Assembly: GCA_027488845.1 (NCBI GenBank) | Contig: JAIYBC010000057.1 | Span: forward strand, 186,001-250,000 | DNA length: 64,000 nt | From: Verrucomicrobiales bacterium | Lineage (GTDB): Bacteria; Verrucomicrobiota; Verrucomicrobiia; Limisphaerales; UBA9464 | Reading direction: 5' to 3' | Part shown: positions 11,469 through 19,496 of the stretch, one piece after another | Position numbering within the stretch: position 1 is the stretch's first letter | Layout: each line of letters begins with the position of its first letter | Notes under the pieces: model-generated | Database searches by the model: none | What the model was told of the DNA's origin: nothing | The model's input: the letters and a program-made list of their open reading frames with translations, nothing else | Made by a program: the position numbers and the translations under genes

Positions 11469-13353
11469 GCGGGGCGGTTGCCGCGGCAGCGGCGACGGCC
11501 GAAATCTCCGTGAGGTCGATGGCTCCGTCGCCGTTGCCGTCCCAGGCTCCCAGCTCCGTCTTCGGCCCGAGCCACAGCCTCAGTTCCACGATGTTCAATT
11601 TGCCATCGCCGTTGAGATCCCGCCGTTCCATCAGGGCCGCGGCGTCGATCGTTTCCGCCGGTGCCTGCGCCGGATCGGGTCGTGGTGTCTGGACGGCGGA
11701 GGGAACGGTGACGGCGGGCGCTGCGCTTCGCGTCCCGGTCAGGGTCGGCAACAGGTTGGTCGCCAGCGCGGCGTAGAGGCCGGTCGGGAACCGGCGGACC
11801 AGCGTCTCCAGGTTCAGGACGAGCGAGGAGGAGATGTCCAAACCGAGGGCGTCGTGGCTCATCGCGCGGAGGAACAGGCCTTCCTCGTCGGTCGTCTCCG
11901 GTTCCGACAGGGCGAGCACACGCGCGTGGTCCCCGGAGAAGAACGAATACACGCGCTGTTCCGAGGGAGGGAGGGAGGCGACCTTGGCGGCGATGTCCGC
12001 GGGATCGATCTCGTCCGGTGTCCATCGGGCGGACGGAACCGAAAGGATCGGCGCCTTTTCCACGGCGAACAACGGCGTGGATCGGGCGGCGCGGGCGTCC
12101 ACGCCGATCCAGAGATGCCGGTCGTCGACGGCTAGGCAGCGGACGGGGAACCCGATCGGAAACCAGCCGACCCATTTCCGGCTTCCCGGATGGAAGAGGA
12201 GCACACGGGACCTTCCTTGGAACTGGGGGTCTGCGGTGGCGACCCAGAGGAAGCCGCGATCCGAGGCCAGCGCGAGGACTTCTCCCGGGATCCGACTCCG
12301 GGGCGTGACCGGATCCAGGCGCCGTCCCATTTCCCGGGCGGCGCGGGCATAACGGGCCCGCAGTTTCATCCGTTCCCGGATGCCGGCTTGGACCCGTTCG
12401 CGGGCCGTTGCGATCGCCGCTGCGGTAGGCTTCATGCCGGGAGCGATCCGGATCCCCAGGCCTCCGGGAACGGTCATGGAACCGTTGCGTTCCCGGCTCT
12501 CGATCCGGCCGGATTCGCCCTCCACCAGCCAGAGTCCGGCATCGGTTCCGACCCAGAAGCGTCCTTCGCCATCCCCCACCACCGCCGCGACGGTCGCTGG
12601 CTGGAGGTCGGGGCCGATGGGACGGAGCGCGTCGCGCAGCGCCGTCCATTGCGGTGCGTCGGCATGTCGGAACGAGATGCTGGATTCCGTCGCGGCAACC
12701 ACCCAGTCGCCCGAGCCGGCGAAGTGTCGCCATGGTGACGGGTCACGCGGATCCTGGACCGGGGCGGCGCCTTCATGACGCAGGAACGTCCGCTGGTCCG
12801 CAGAGAGCCGGAACAGGGTGCCGGAGTCGCCGAGGGCAAGCAGTCCGCGACGGGTGTCCGCGACACCGACCGGCCTTGGGCTGGTGAATCCTTGGGCGGA
12901 GCCGAAGGGATCCACCGTGTAGGTGTTCGGGTCGAGCGTCGCGAGTCCGCCGTCGATGTTGAGCCAGAGTTGGCGGCCCCGGGTGAGGAGTCCGGCGATG
13001 GCATGGACTTCCAGTGCCCCGCGGACGGGTTCCATCCGGTTGTCCGACGGGTGGAAGGTCCAAAGCCGGCCGGTTCCGGTCGGCAGGTTGGTGTCGGCCC
13101 AGGGGCCGGCCGAGATCCAGACGCGGTCGCCGCCCACGGCGAGGCTGTGGACTCCGGCCATGGGCGTGGTTTCGGGAAAGCGCACCGGAACCACCCGGAA
13201 CTGCCGGAACGGCGGGATCCATTCCAACGGGCGCAAGGCCAGCGCGTCGTGCGGTTCCTGGTCGTTGGCCTTCGGGGTCGCCGCCCGTGTCGGGAAGGCG
13301 GCTTCGCCGATCAGGGCGAGCAGGCACACGAGGAAGAAGGATCGCAGCGGCAC
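11446..13353 (-). CDS. Secreted beta-propeller-like protein with C-terminal EF-hand pair
   Basis: This 635-residue protein has a signal peptide (FFLVCLLALIGEAAFPTRA). Its long central region has propeller-blade-like repeats resembling two-component-regulator/YVTN propellers: VHSLAVGGDRVWISAG, GRQLWLNIDGGLATLDPNT, GRFWVGTDAGLWLVEG, RGFLWVATADPQF and DDRHLWIGVD. A Pro/Ala linker near residue 560 leads to two EF-hand loops, DLNGDGKLNIVEL and DGNGDGAIDLTEI, which should bind calcium and resemble dockerin-type ends. The start is GTG 13353. A promoter-like TTGACC - 16 - GACACT lies at 13363-13390, giving almost no leader. The function is unknown; an extracellular calcium-stabilised binding protein is inferred. 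Confidence 0.8.
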   Translation of the reverse strand: MPLRSFFLVCLLALIGEAAFPTRAATPKANDQEPHDALALRPLEWIPPFRQFRVVPVRFPETTPMAGVHSLAVGGDRVWISAGPWADTNLPTGTGRLWTFHPSDNRMEPVRGALEVHAIAGLLTRGRQLWLNIDGGLATLDPNTYTVDPFGSAQGFTSPRPVGVADTRRGLLALGDSGTLFRLSADQRTFLRHEGAAPVQDPRDPSPWRHFAGSGDWVVAATESSISFRHADAPQWTALRDALRPIGPDLQPATVAAVVGDGEGRFWVGTDAGLWLVEGESGRIESRERNGSMTVPGGLGIRIAPGMKPTAAAIATARERVQAGIRERMKLRARYARAAREMGRRLDPVTPRSRIPGEVLALASDRGFLWVATADPQFQGRSRVLLFHPGSRKWVGWFPIGFPVRCLAVDDRHLWIGVDARAARSTPLFAVEKAPILSVPSARWTPDEIDPADIAAKVASLPPSEQRVYSFFSGDHARVLALSEPETTDEEGLFLRAMSHDALGLDISSSLVLNLETLVRRFPTGLYAALATNLLPTLTGTRSAAPAVTVPSAVQTPRPDPAQAPAETIDAAALMERRDLNGDGKLNIVELRLWLGPKTELGAWDGNGDGAIDLTEISAVAAAAATAPPTSPPGR

Positions 13354-13386
13354 GGTCGGGTCAGTGTCGGGGTCGGGCCGGTGGGG

Positions 13387-14124
13387 TCAACGGCGGGTAT
13401 GCTCGGAAGCGATCGCCAAGGCGGCGATGGCGGCGGTTTCGGCGCGGAGAATGCGGGGGCCGAGGTCGGCCGCAAGGGCTCCGGCGGAACGGAGGATCCC
13501 TTCCTCCTCGGCTGTGAAGTCGCCTTCGGGACCGATCGCGATCCGGATTCCCGGGACCCTTTGGGGCAGTCCCGCGAGCACGGTTCCGAGCGGTCGGGTG
13601 TCGGCGGCCAGCGAGGCGAGAATCAGTGCGTCGCCGGATTCCCGCGCGGTCGCGGCCGCGACGACGACCGGGACCGGGCCGACCAACTCCGGCAGCCACG
13701 GGTTGCGGGACTGCTTGGACGCCTCCACGAGGGTGTGGCGCCAGGTTTCCCTCTTGCGGTCCACCTCCGAGGCCGGGACGCGTGCGACGCCGTGATCGGT
13801 CTCCAGCAGCACGATGGAGGCGGCACCAAGTTCGACCGCCTTTTCGAGCACGAGGTCGAGGGCCTTGCCCTTGAGCAGGGCGACCAACAGGTGGATGGGA
13901 ACCGCCGGAGCCGGAACCGAGGATCTGCCGACCACACGGACTCGTGCGCTCCGGCGGCCCGTCTGCTCGAGCACGCCTTCCGCCAGGGTTCCGGCGCCGT
14001 CCAGCAATGCGACGTGGTCGCCGGGACCGAGCCGCAAGACCTGCACCGCGTGGCGGGCCTCGGCTTCGTCGAGGTCGAAGGCCTCCAGGCGGAGGCGGTC
14101 GGTCGGGACGAAGCAGCGGTGCAT
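13387..14124 (-). CDS. rsmE: 16S rRNA (uracil1498-N3)-methyltransferase
   Basis: RsmE methylates U1498 of 16S rRNA in the 30S subunit using SAM. The 245-residue protein has an N-terminal PUA-like domain (MHRCFVP...DEAEARHAVQVLRLGPGD) and a C-terminal SPOUT knot. Signature segments are LLVALLKGKALDLVLEKAVELGA, the conserved SxQSxR-like region (EASKQSRNPWLPEL), IAIGPEGDFTAEEE and LGPRILRAETAAIAAL. It is the last gene of the grpE-dnaJ-rsmE unit, 16 bases after dnaJ; dnaJ-rsmE linkage is common in bacteria. Confidence 0.96.
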   Translation of the reverse strand: MHRCFVPTDRLRLEAFDLDEAEARHAVQVLRLGPGDHVALLDGAGTLAEGVLEQTGRRSARVRVVGRSSVPAPAVPIHLLVALLKGKALDLVLEKAVELGAASIVLLETDHGVARVPASEVDRKRETWRHTLVEASKQSRNPWLPELVGPVPVVVAAATARESGDALILASLAADTRPLGTVLAGLPQRVPGIRIAIGPEGDFTAEEEGILRSAGALAADLGPRILRAETAAIAALAIASEHTRR

Positions 14125-14140
14125 CGGCGTCCGCGGCGTT

Positions 14141-15301
14141 TCAGCGGAAGAAGTTCCGGGCCCGTTCGAAGAAGCTCTTCGACTCGGGATTCACCGTCTC
14201 GTCGCAGAGGCGCGCGAACTCCTCGAGCTTCGCCCGTTGGGCTGCATTGAGCTTCTGTGGGATCTCCACCTTGATCGTCACGAGGAGGTCGCCCACGCCG
14301 GCGCCCTGGAGTTCCTTGAGACCCCGCGACTTGATCCTGAAGGTGCTGCCGGACTGGGTCCCGGTCGGAATGGCGATCCTCGCCTTGCCGGTCATGGTGG
14401 GGACGTCGATCTCCCCGCCGAGCGCGGCCTGCACGAAGCTGACCGGGACCTCGCAGGTGAGGTCGGAGCCCTTGCGGCCGAAGATCTCGTGGTCGTCGAC
14501 GCTGATGACGACATGGAGGTCGCCGTTGGGACCGCCGCGGGTGCCGGCGGCGCCATTGCCGACGGAGCGCAGGCGCACGCCGGTGTCGACGCCCGCCGGG
14601 ATGCGGATGCGGACGGAGGTCTGCTGGGAAACGCGGCCCTCGCCCTGGCAGGAGCGGCAGGGCTTCTCGATGGTCTGACCGGCGCCTTCGCAGCGCGGGC
14701 AGGTCTGGCGCATCATGATGATGCCCGCGTTGCGGGTCACCTGGCCGCGACCGCCACAGGTGGGGCAGGTGATGGTCTTCGAGCCCTTCTCCGCTCCGGA
14801 ACCGTTGCACGGCTCGCACTTCGCGGGCTTGGTGAAGCGCAGTTCCTTCTCCACGCCGGTGAAGGCCTCCTCGAGGGTGATCTCGAGGTCGTAGCGCAGG
14901 TCTTCGCCGCGGGAGGGGCCGCCCTCGTCGCCGCCGCCGCCACCGAAGAACGTCTCGAAGATGCTGCCGCCGCCGCCACCGCCACCGAACACCTCGCGGA
15001 AGATGTCGGAAGGGTCGTGGAACCCGCCGCCGCCGCGACCGCCGGCGCCGCCGCCCGCCCGCATGCGCGGATCGAAGGCGGCATGGCCGTGCTGGTCGTA
15101 GGCGGCCCGCTTCTGCGGGTCGTTGAGCGCCTCGTAGGCCTCGCCCAGTTCCTTGAACTTCTCCTCGGCGGCCTTGTCACCCGGGTTCTTGTCCGGGTGG
15201 TACTTGATGGCCAGCTTGCGGTAGGCCTTCTTCATCTCCTCGGCGGAAGCCGTGCGGGGCACCCCGAGGATCTCGTAGTAGTCGCGTTTCTTCTCGGCCA
15301 T
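14141..15301 (-). CDS. dnaJ: Chaperone protein DnaJ
   Basis: DnaJ delivers unfolded clients to DnaK and stimulates its ATPase. The 386 residues show the J domain with HPD ([11 protein letters not shown]), a Gly/Phe-rich segment (about residues 75-125) and the zinc-finger domain. Four CxxCxGxG repeats are present: [24 protein letters not shown] and CRSCQGEG. The client-binding beta domains follow. The start is 3 bases after the grpE stop, so the two are translated together. No dnaK is in the window. Confidence 0.98.
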   Translation of the reverse strand: MAEKKRDYYEILGVPRTASAEEMKKAYRKLAIKYHPDKNPGDKAAEEKFKELGEAYEALNDPQKRAAYDQHGHAAFDPRMRAGGGAGGRGGGGFHDPSDIFREVFGGGGGGGSIFETFFGGGGGDEGGPSRGEDLRYDLEITLEEAFTGVEKELRFTKPAKCEPCNGSGAEKGSKTITCPTCGGRGQVTRNAGIIMMRQTCPRCEGAGQTIEKPCRSCQGEGRVSQQTSVRIRIPAGVDTGVRLRSVGNGAAGTRGGPNGDLHVVISVDDHEIFGRKGSDLTCEVPVSFVQAALGGEIDVPTMTGKARIAIPTGTQSGSTFRIKSRGLKELQGAGVGDLLVTIKVEIPQKLNAAQRAKLEEFARLCDETVNPESKSFFERARNFFR

Positions 15302-15304
15302 GGC

Positions 15305-15910
15305 TCAGGCGGTAGGGGCTGCGGTGCCGGACTCGGCGGTCCCGGGACGCCGGGCAACGACCACGCTGGCAGGCCGGAGCAGCCGGTCTTTGACCCGGTA
15401 TCCCTTGCGGCTCTGCGCGACCACCTGTCCCGGCGGGACTTCGTTGGATTCCTGTTCGGAGACCGCCTCGTGGATCAAGGGGTCGAAGGGCTGTCCGACC
15501 GCGTTGATCTCCTCCACGCCGTACTCGCCGACGGCGTTGCGGAGCTGGCCTTGGATCATCGAGACGCCGGCCTTCAGCGTTTCGAGGTTCACGGTCGGCT
15601 GGGCCGCCGCCTGCATTGCCATCTCGAAGGTGTCGAGCACCGGCAACAGACGTTGCAGGACGCCTTCCGCGGCGGCGCGGCGCACGTCGTCCCGCTCGCG
15701 CGCGGCCCGCTTCTTGAAGTTCTCGAAGTCGGCGTAGAGCCGCACGTAGCGCTCCTGCGCCTCGGCTCCGCGCTGCGCCTGCGCCTTCAGCGCGGTCAAC
15801 TCATCGTGGCCCAGGTTGCCTGTGGCCTGATTCTCCTTGGCCTCGGCGTCCGGAGTGGATCCGGTTTCGCCGGGATTCATGGTGGTTTCTTCGGGCTTCG
15901 GGTCGCTCAT
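15305..15910 (-). CDS. grpE: Nucleotide exchange factor GrpE
   Basis: GrpE releases ADP from DnaK. The 201-residue protein has an acidic, low-complexity N-terminus and a long coiled coil (DELTALKAQAQRGAEAQERYVRLYADFENFKKRAARER). It also has the family C-terminal motif, GQPFDPLIHEAV and GYRVKDRLLRPASVVVA. It is the first gene of the grpE-dnaJ-rsmE unit. No CIRCE-type inverted repeat was found upstream, so HrcA control is not indicated. A promoter-like element lies 33-61 bases upstream. Confidence 0.97.
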   Translation of the reverse strand: MSDPKPEETTMNPGETGSTPDAEAKENQATGNLGHDELTALKAQAQRGAEAQERYVRLYADFENFKKRAARERDDVRRAAAEGVLQRLLPVLDTFEMAMQAAAQPTVNLETLKAGVSMIQGQLRNAVGEYGVEEINAVGQPFDPLIHEAVSEQESNEVPPGQVVAQSRKGYRVKDRLLRPASVVVARRPGTAESGTAAPTA

Positions 15911-15942
15911 GTTCGGTCGGTCCTCCGTCTATCGGGCCCGGA

Positions 15943-15971
15943 AAGCTAGAAGCGCCCCGGCGGTCCGGCAA
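15943..15971 (-). promoter_or_regulatory. Putative promoter of grpE-dnaJ-rsmE
   Basis: On the minus strand TTGCCG (15971-15966) and TAGCTT (15948-15943) are 17 bases apart, followed by TCC. It has the same TAGNYT pattern as other genes here and nothing resembling a sigma-32 promoter. Confidence 0.5.
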
Positions 15972-15993
15972 TAGCCGTGGTCCATGGATGCGA

Positions 15994-17064
15994 TCAGACG
16001 AGTCCGGACGTCTCGGGCCATCCACAGAGGATGTTCAGGCTCTGGACGGCTTGGCCGGCGGCGCCCTTGAGGATGTTGTCCTCGGCGCTCATGACGATCA
16101 GGCGGCCCGTCCGCGGATCGAGGCGGAACGCGATCTCGACGACGTTCGTTCCGACCACGTTCTTGGTGTCGGGCAGCGCCTTCCCGGAAAGCAGGCGGAC
16201 GAAGGGTTCCCCGGAGTAGGCCTCGCAATAGGTGCGGGCGATGCGCTCCGCCAGCGCTGCGGTCTCTTCGGCGGTGCCGAAGTGGTCGGTGGGCGCGAGG
16301 TACAGCGTGCTGAGGATGCCGCGGTTGACGGGAATCAGATGGGGCGTGAACTGGATGGTCACCGGACCGCCGGCGGCCAGGGCGAGCTGTTCCTCGATCT
16401 CCGACAGGTGCCGGTGCTTCGGCACGCCGTAGGGACGCACGCTCTCGTTGCACTCGCAGAAGAGGTAGTCGACGTCGGCCTTCCTTCCGGCGCCGCTCAC
16501 GCCGCTCAGCGAGTCCGCGATGATCCCCGTGGGGCGCACGATCCCGGCGCGGAGCAGCGGCAGGATCGGCAGCAGGATGCTGGTCGGATAGCAGCCTGGG
16601 GAGGCGATCAGCCTCGCTCCGCGGATGGCATCGCGATGGACCTCGGGAAGGCCGTAGACGGATTCCTTGAGCAGCTCGGGAGCGGGATGTTCGTGGGCGT
16701 AGAACTCCTTGTAGACCTCGGCGCTCTTCAGTCGGAAGTCGGCGCTGAGATCGATCACGCGTTTCCCGGCCTGCAGCAACGGGATGGCGTAGCCGGCGGC
16801 GACGCCGTGGGGCAAGGCGAGGAAGATGATTTCGGCCTGGGCCGCCAGGGCGTTGGCGTCGGGGTCGGTGAACTTCAGGGCTCGGGCCTTGGGATGGGCG
16901 GCGAACCGGGGGAAGACCTCGGCGACCGAAAGTCCTGCGCTTTGGCGGGAAGTGACCGCGACGAGATCGGCGTTGGGATGGCGGAGCAGGAGGCGGACGA
17001 GTTCCTCGCCGGAGTAGCCGGAGGCGCCGACGATGGCGACGCGGACCTGGGACGTGGGGTTCAT
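15994..17064 (-). CDS. argC: N-acetyl-gamma-glutamyl-phosphate reductase
   Basis: ArgC reduces N-acetylglutamyl phosphate to the semialdehyde with NADPH, the third step of arginine synthesis. The 356 residues begin with a Rossmann motif (VAIVGASGYSGEELVRLL). They contain the active-site cysteine in LIASPGCYPTSILL, SGVSGAGRK, and the substrate loop PKHRHLSEIEEQL with HLIPVNRGIL. ATG 17064 overlaps the stop of the GNAT gene by 4 bases (ATGA), so the two are translationally coupled. argD, the next enzyme in the pathway, is 21 kb away on the same strand. argB and argJ are not in the window. Confidence 0.97.
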   Translation of the reverse strand: MNPTSQVRVAIVGASGYSGEELVRLLLRHPNADLVAVTSRQSAGLSVAEVFPRFAAHPKARALKFTDPDANALAAQAEIIFLALPHGVAAGYAIPLLQAGKRVIDLSADFRLKSAEVYKEFYAHEHPAPELLKESVYGLPEVHRDAIRGARLIASPGCYPTSILLPILPLLRAGIVRPTGIIADSLSGVSGAGRKADVDYLFCECNESVRPYGVPKHRHLSEIEEQLALAAGGPVTIQFTPHLIPVNRGILSTLYLAPTDHFGTAEETAALAERIARTYCEAYSGEPFVRLLSGKALPDTKNVVGTNVVEIAFRLDPRTGRLIVMSAEDNILKGAAGQAVQSLNILCGWPETSGLV

Positions 17065-17540
17065 GGAAGAGAGGATCGGACGTGGGAGTTTCGGTCGTCT
17101 GCGAGGCGCTTGTAAACCTCGGGATCCAGCCGCTCCATGTACCGGTCGGGGTGGGCCACCGACCGGAATCCGTGGCGCGCGTAGAGGGCGTGTGCGTCGC
17201 GGGTGACGAGGTTGAAGCGCCGAAGATCCCGGAGATCCGGATGGGCGAGCAACGAATCCACGAGCCAGGAGCCGAGGCCGCGCGACCGGTGGGCCTCGAG
17301 GACGAACACGTCGCAAAGGTAGGCGAAGGTGGCCCGGTCGGTGACGGCGCGGGCGAAGCCGGCGAGGGAGGCGTCGGGGGCGATCAGGCCAAGGCAGAGG
17401 GAATTCCGGATCGACCTGCGGACCGTTTCGATGGGGATCCCTTTGGCCCAGTAGGAGTCCGCGAGGAACGCGTGCACCTGGACCGGTTCGATGCGATCCG
17501 GGGAATCGGTGAGCGTGTAGCCGTCGCGATGAAGTTCCAT
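17061..17540 (-). CDS. GNAT-family N-acetyltransferase
   Basis: This 159-residue acetyl-CoA-dependent acyltransferase shows the GNAT core: FAYLCDVFVLEAHRSRGLGSWLVDSLL (motif A with the RxxGxG/A pyrophosphate loop as RSRGLG) and ALYARHGFRSV (motif B). The N-terminus (GYTLTDSPDRI) resembles small single-domain GNAT enzymes of unknown substrate. It lies between rpsI and argC and overlaps argC by 4 bases. Its start codon is only about 15 bases beyond the T-run of the rpsI terminator, so expression may depend on read-through. A role near arginine synthesis is suggested only by position. Confidence 0.85.
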   Translation of the reverse strand: MELHRDGYTLTDSPDRIEPVQVHAFLADSYWAKGIPIETVRRSIRNSLCLGLIAPDASLAGFARAVTDRATFAYLCDVFVLEAHRSRGLGSWLVDSLLAHPDLRDLRRFNLVTRDAHALYARHGFRSVAHPDRYMERLDPEVYKRLADDRNSHVRSSLP

Positions 17541-17554
17541 GGGGATTGAAGGAC

Positions 17555-17591
17555 AACAAAAAACCCCGCCGGCAGGAGGGCCGGCGGGGTT
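17555..17591 (-). terminator. Intrinsic terminator of rplM-rpsI
   Basis: On the minus strand AACCCCGCCGGC and GCCGGCGGGGTT form a 12-bp stem with a 6-base loop, followed by TTTTGTTG. It is 17 bases past the rpsI stop and just before the GNAT start. Confidence 0.9.
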
Positions 17592-17607
17592 GGAGATCCT
17601 TGGAGGA

Positions 17608-18003
17608 TCAGCGCTTGCTGAACTGGAAGCGCTTGCGGGCGCCGGGCTGACCGTACTTCTTGCGCTCCTTCATACGGGGGTCGCGGGTCAGGAGCCCTTC
17701 GGCCTTGAGCACGGGGCGGAGCGTGGCGTCGACCTCGAGCAGGGCGCGGGCGATGCCGTGGCGGACGGCGCCGGCCTGGCTGACAGGGCCGCCGCCGGCG
17801 ACGTTGACATGGACGTCGTACTTGCCGGTGGTGGCGCTGGCCACGAACGGCTGCTGGACGGCCATGCGCTGGGACTCGAGCGGGAAGTACACCTCGAACA
17901 CACGGCCGTTGACCGAGATCTTGCCGGTGCCGTTGGAGAGGCGGACGCGGGCGACGGAGGTCTTCCGGCGGCCGGTCCCGAGGAATTCAGAATCTTGCGA
18001 CAT
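17608..18003 (-). CDS. rpsI: 30S ribosomal protein S9
   Basis: This 131-residue protein of the small-subunit head has a C-terminal tail that reaches the P-site tRNA. Family features are [14 protein letters not shown], the GRVFEVYFP region, [25 protein letters not shown], and the basic end [17 protein letters not shown] that finishes in the invariant Lys-Arg. It lies 22 bases downstream of rplM and is followed by a strong terminator. Confidence 0.98.
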   Translation of the reverse strand: MSQDSEFLGTGRRKTSVARVRLSNGTGKISVNGRVFEVYFPLESQRMAVQQPFVASATTGKYDVHVNVAGGGPVSQAGAVRHGIARALLEVDATLRPVLKAEGLLTRDPRMKERKKYGQPGARKRFQFSKR

Positions 18004-18025
18004 GTTCGGGAAGTTTTTTGGAGAT

Positions 18026-18460
18026 TCAGCCCGCGTACTTCATTTCCGCCGGCTCCTGGGCCGCGTGCGGGTGGTTGGAACCGGTGTAGACCTTGAGCTT
18101 GGTCAGCAGCTGGTCGCCAAGGCGGTTCTTGGGGAGCATGCCCTTGACGGCGTGCATCACCAGACGCTCCGGGTGGGCGGCGCGGACCTGGGCGACGGTG
18201 CGGTAGTGTTCGCCACCCTTCCAACCGGAGTAGGACATGAACAGCTTGTCCGATTCCTTGGAGCCGCTCAGGACGACCTTCTCGGCGTTGATGACGACGA
18301 CGAAATCGCCGGCATCGAGGTGGGGGGTGAAAATGGGCTTGTCCTTGCCGCGGAGTGCGTCTGCGACCTGAACGGCGAGGCGGCCGAGAATGGCGCCATT
18401 GGCATCAATCACGCGCCAGGCGCGGCGTTGAACATCGACCTTGGGAAGATACGTCTTCAT
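18026..18460 (-). CDS. rplM: 50S ribosomal protein L13
   Basis: This 144-residue early-assembly protein of the large subunit shows the standard L13 segments [31 protein letters not shown], the YSGWKGG region, and [18 protein letters not shown] 18460 gives the usual MKTYLPK start; the frame extends 16 residues upstream over the leader. It forms the classic rplM-rpsI pair. Confidence 0.98.
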   Translation of the reverse strand: MKTYLPKVDVQRRAWRVIDANGAILGRLAVQVADALRGKDKPIFTPHLDAGDFVVVINAEKVVLSGSKESDKLFMSYSGWKGGEHYRTVAQVRAAHPERLVMHAVKGMLPKNRLGDQLLTKLKVYTGSNHPHAAQEPAEMKYAG

Positions 18461-18484
18461 CAGAGAAACCGAAAAAGGAGCGCG

Positions 18485-18512
18485 GTTAATACCAGAGGGG
18501 GGCTGCACGTCA
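18485..18512 (-). promoter_or_regulatory. Putative promoter of rplM-rpsI
   Basis: On the minus strand TTGACG (18512-18507) and TATTAA (18490-18485) are 16 bases apart. This -10 is nearer the ordinary sigma-70 type than the TAGNYT group. The leader would be about 20 bases. Confidence 0.5.
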
Positions 18513-18914
18513 ACAGGCGATTTTCCGGAAAGTGAACTTCATGTCCCGAAAAGCCGCCGTCCCGACCGGATTTCGAGGTTCCAATCGAGCTTCCGACCTC
18601 GCCTCGACCTTGGCCCATTTCCTTCCCCACAACCGGTTTTTCCACACCCAATCTCCCTGTTTCGACGTCGGTCCGGCCCGGACCGCAGACGCCAAGGAGG
18701 TGGGGGTGGGGAACCCCGCTGAAGAAACGTGCCACGGCCCGGGCCGGACGAACAGGCTATGAGGCTGTCCGAGGGTGTCAATTGTGTGACAGGAAAATTG
18801 TTCATGGTTCTGCGGGATGCATTGCGCGGCCGGCTGGATGGCGGATTGCCTGCGGAGCCAATTGGCTTCACGAGTTGCTTGACCCCCGGGTGGGGTTTGG
18901 TTGCAGTTGGCGCC
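18513..18914. other. Intergenic region between divergent rplM and the lipoprotein gene
   Basis: About 400 bases without a supported gene. A reading frame from 18729 continues into the lipoprotein, but its first part lacks coding features. TTGACC at about 18879, followed 17 bases on by TGCAGT, could promote the lipoprotein gene; the second box is a poor match. Confidence 0.5.
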
Positions 18915-19292
18915 ATGAAGAAATTCGCGGGGATTGCCCTCGCCGCATTGGCCCTGACCACGACCACGGGCTGCTACCGCACTCAGGAAGGACGCGTCAG
19001 CGCCGGGGTGCCGTTCGCCAAGGACACCATCGAGAGCCGCTATGAGCGTCCGGCCTCCCAGTTGTTCGAAGCCGCCAAGGCGGCGCTCGCCTACAACGGG
19101 ACCCCGACCTCCGAGGACGTCGTCCGCAAGACCCTCGCCGCGAAGGTCAACAACCGCTCGGTGTTCATCAAGGTCGAGGAACTGGAACCCAACATCAGCC
19201 GTATCTTCGTCCAGGCCCGCAAGAGCGGTGGCCGGGCCGACATCATCCTCGCCAGCGAGCTCGACAAGCAGATCGCGCTGCGACTGCGCTGA
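18915..19292 (+). CDS. Small lipoprotein (DUF3568-like)
   Basis: A 125-residue protein with a lipoprotein signal: MKKFAGIALAALALTTTTGC places the lipobox cysteine at residue 20, so it should be anchored in a membrane facing the periplasm. The mature part (GVPFAKDTIESRYERPASQLFEAAKAALAYNG and EELEPNISRIFVQARKSGGRADIILASEL) looks like the DUF3568 group of small alpha/beta lipoproteins. The function is unknown. ATG 18915 is set by the signal sequence. A terminator follows at 19351-19377. Confidence 0.85.
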   Translation: MKKFAGIALAALALTTTTGCYRTQEGRVSAGVPFAKDTIESRYERPASQLFEAAKAALAYNGTPTSEDVVRKTLAAKVNNRSVFIKVEELEPNISRIFVQARKSGGRADIILASELDKQIALRLR

Positions 19293-19350
19293 GCCGTCCG
19301 GGTCGAGTTTTGCTCGGTCCGCATACGGCTTTCCAAAATCTCCCCAAGCG

Positions 19351-19377
19351 AGGGCCGGGATGTTCCCCGGCCCTTTT
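19351..19377 (+). terminator. Intrinsic terminator of the lipoprotein gene
   Basis: AGGGCCGGG and CCCGGCCCT form a 9-bp stem with a 6-base loop, followed by TTTT. It is 58 bases past the stop codon and converges with the pnp terminator. Confidence 0.85.
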
Positions 19378-19444
19378 GCTTTTCCCGAATCCGGTCCCGG
19401 CATCGGCTGCGGGTTTCCCGCGCAAAGGAGCTTCGGCACGAACG

Positions 19445-19478
19445 AAAAACGGGACGGATCCGCGAGGATCCGTCCCGT
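19445..19478 (-). terminator. Intrinsic terminator of pnp
   Basis: On the minus strand ACGGGACGGATCC and GGATCCGTCCCGT form a perfect 13-bp stem with a 4-base loop, then TTTTCG. It is 19 bases past the pnp stop. Confidence 0.9.
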
Positions 19479-19496
19479 GTTCGATTTCCGTTCCGA

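Noticed and set aside
13814-15949. A 711-codon plus-strand frame opposite rsmE, dnaJ and grpE
   Set aside because: It is antisense to three conserved genes; repetitive Ala/Gly content only.
15911-15993. Search for a CIRCE-type heat-shock operator before grpE
   Set aside because: No TTAGCACTC-N9-GAGTGCTAA-like repeat is present.
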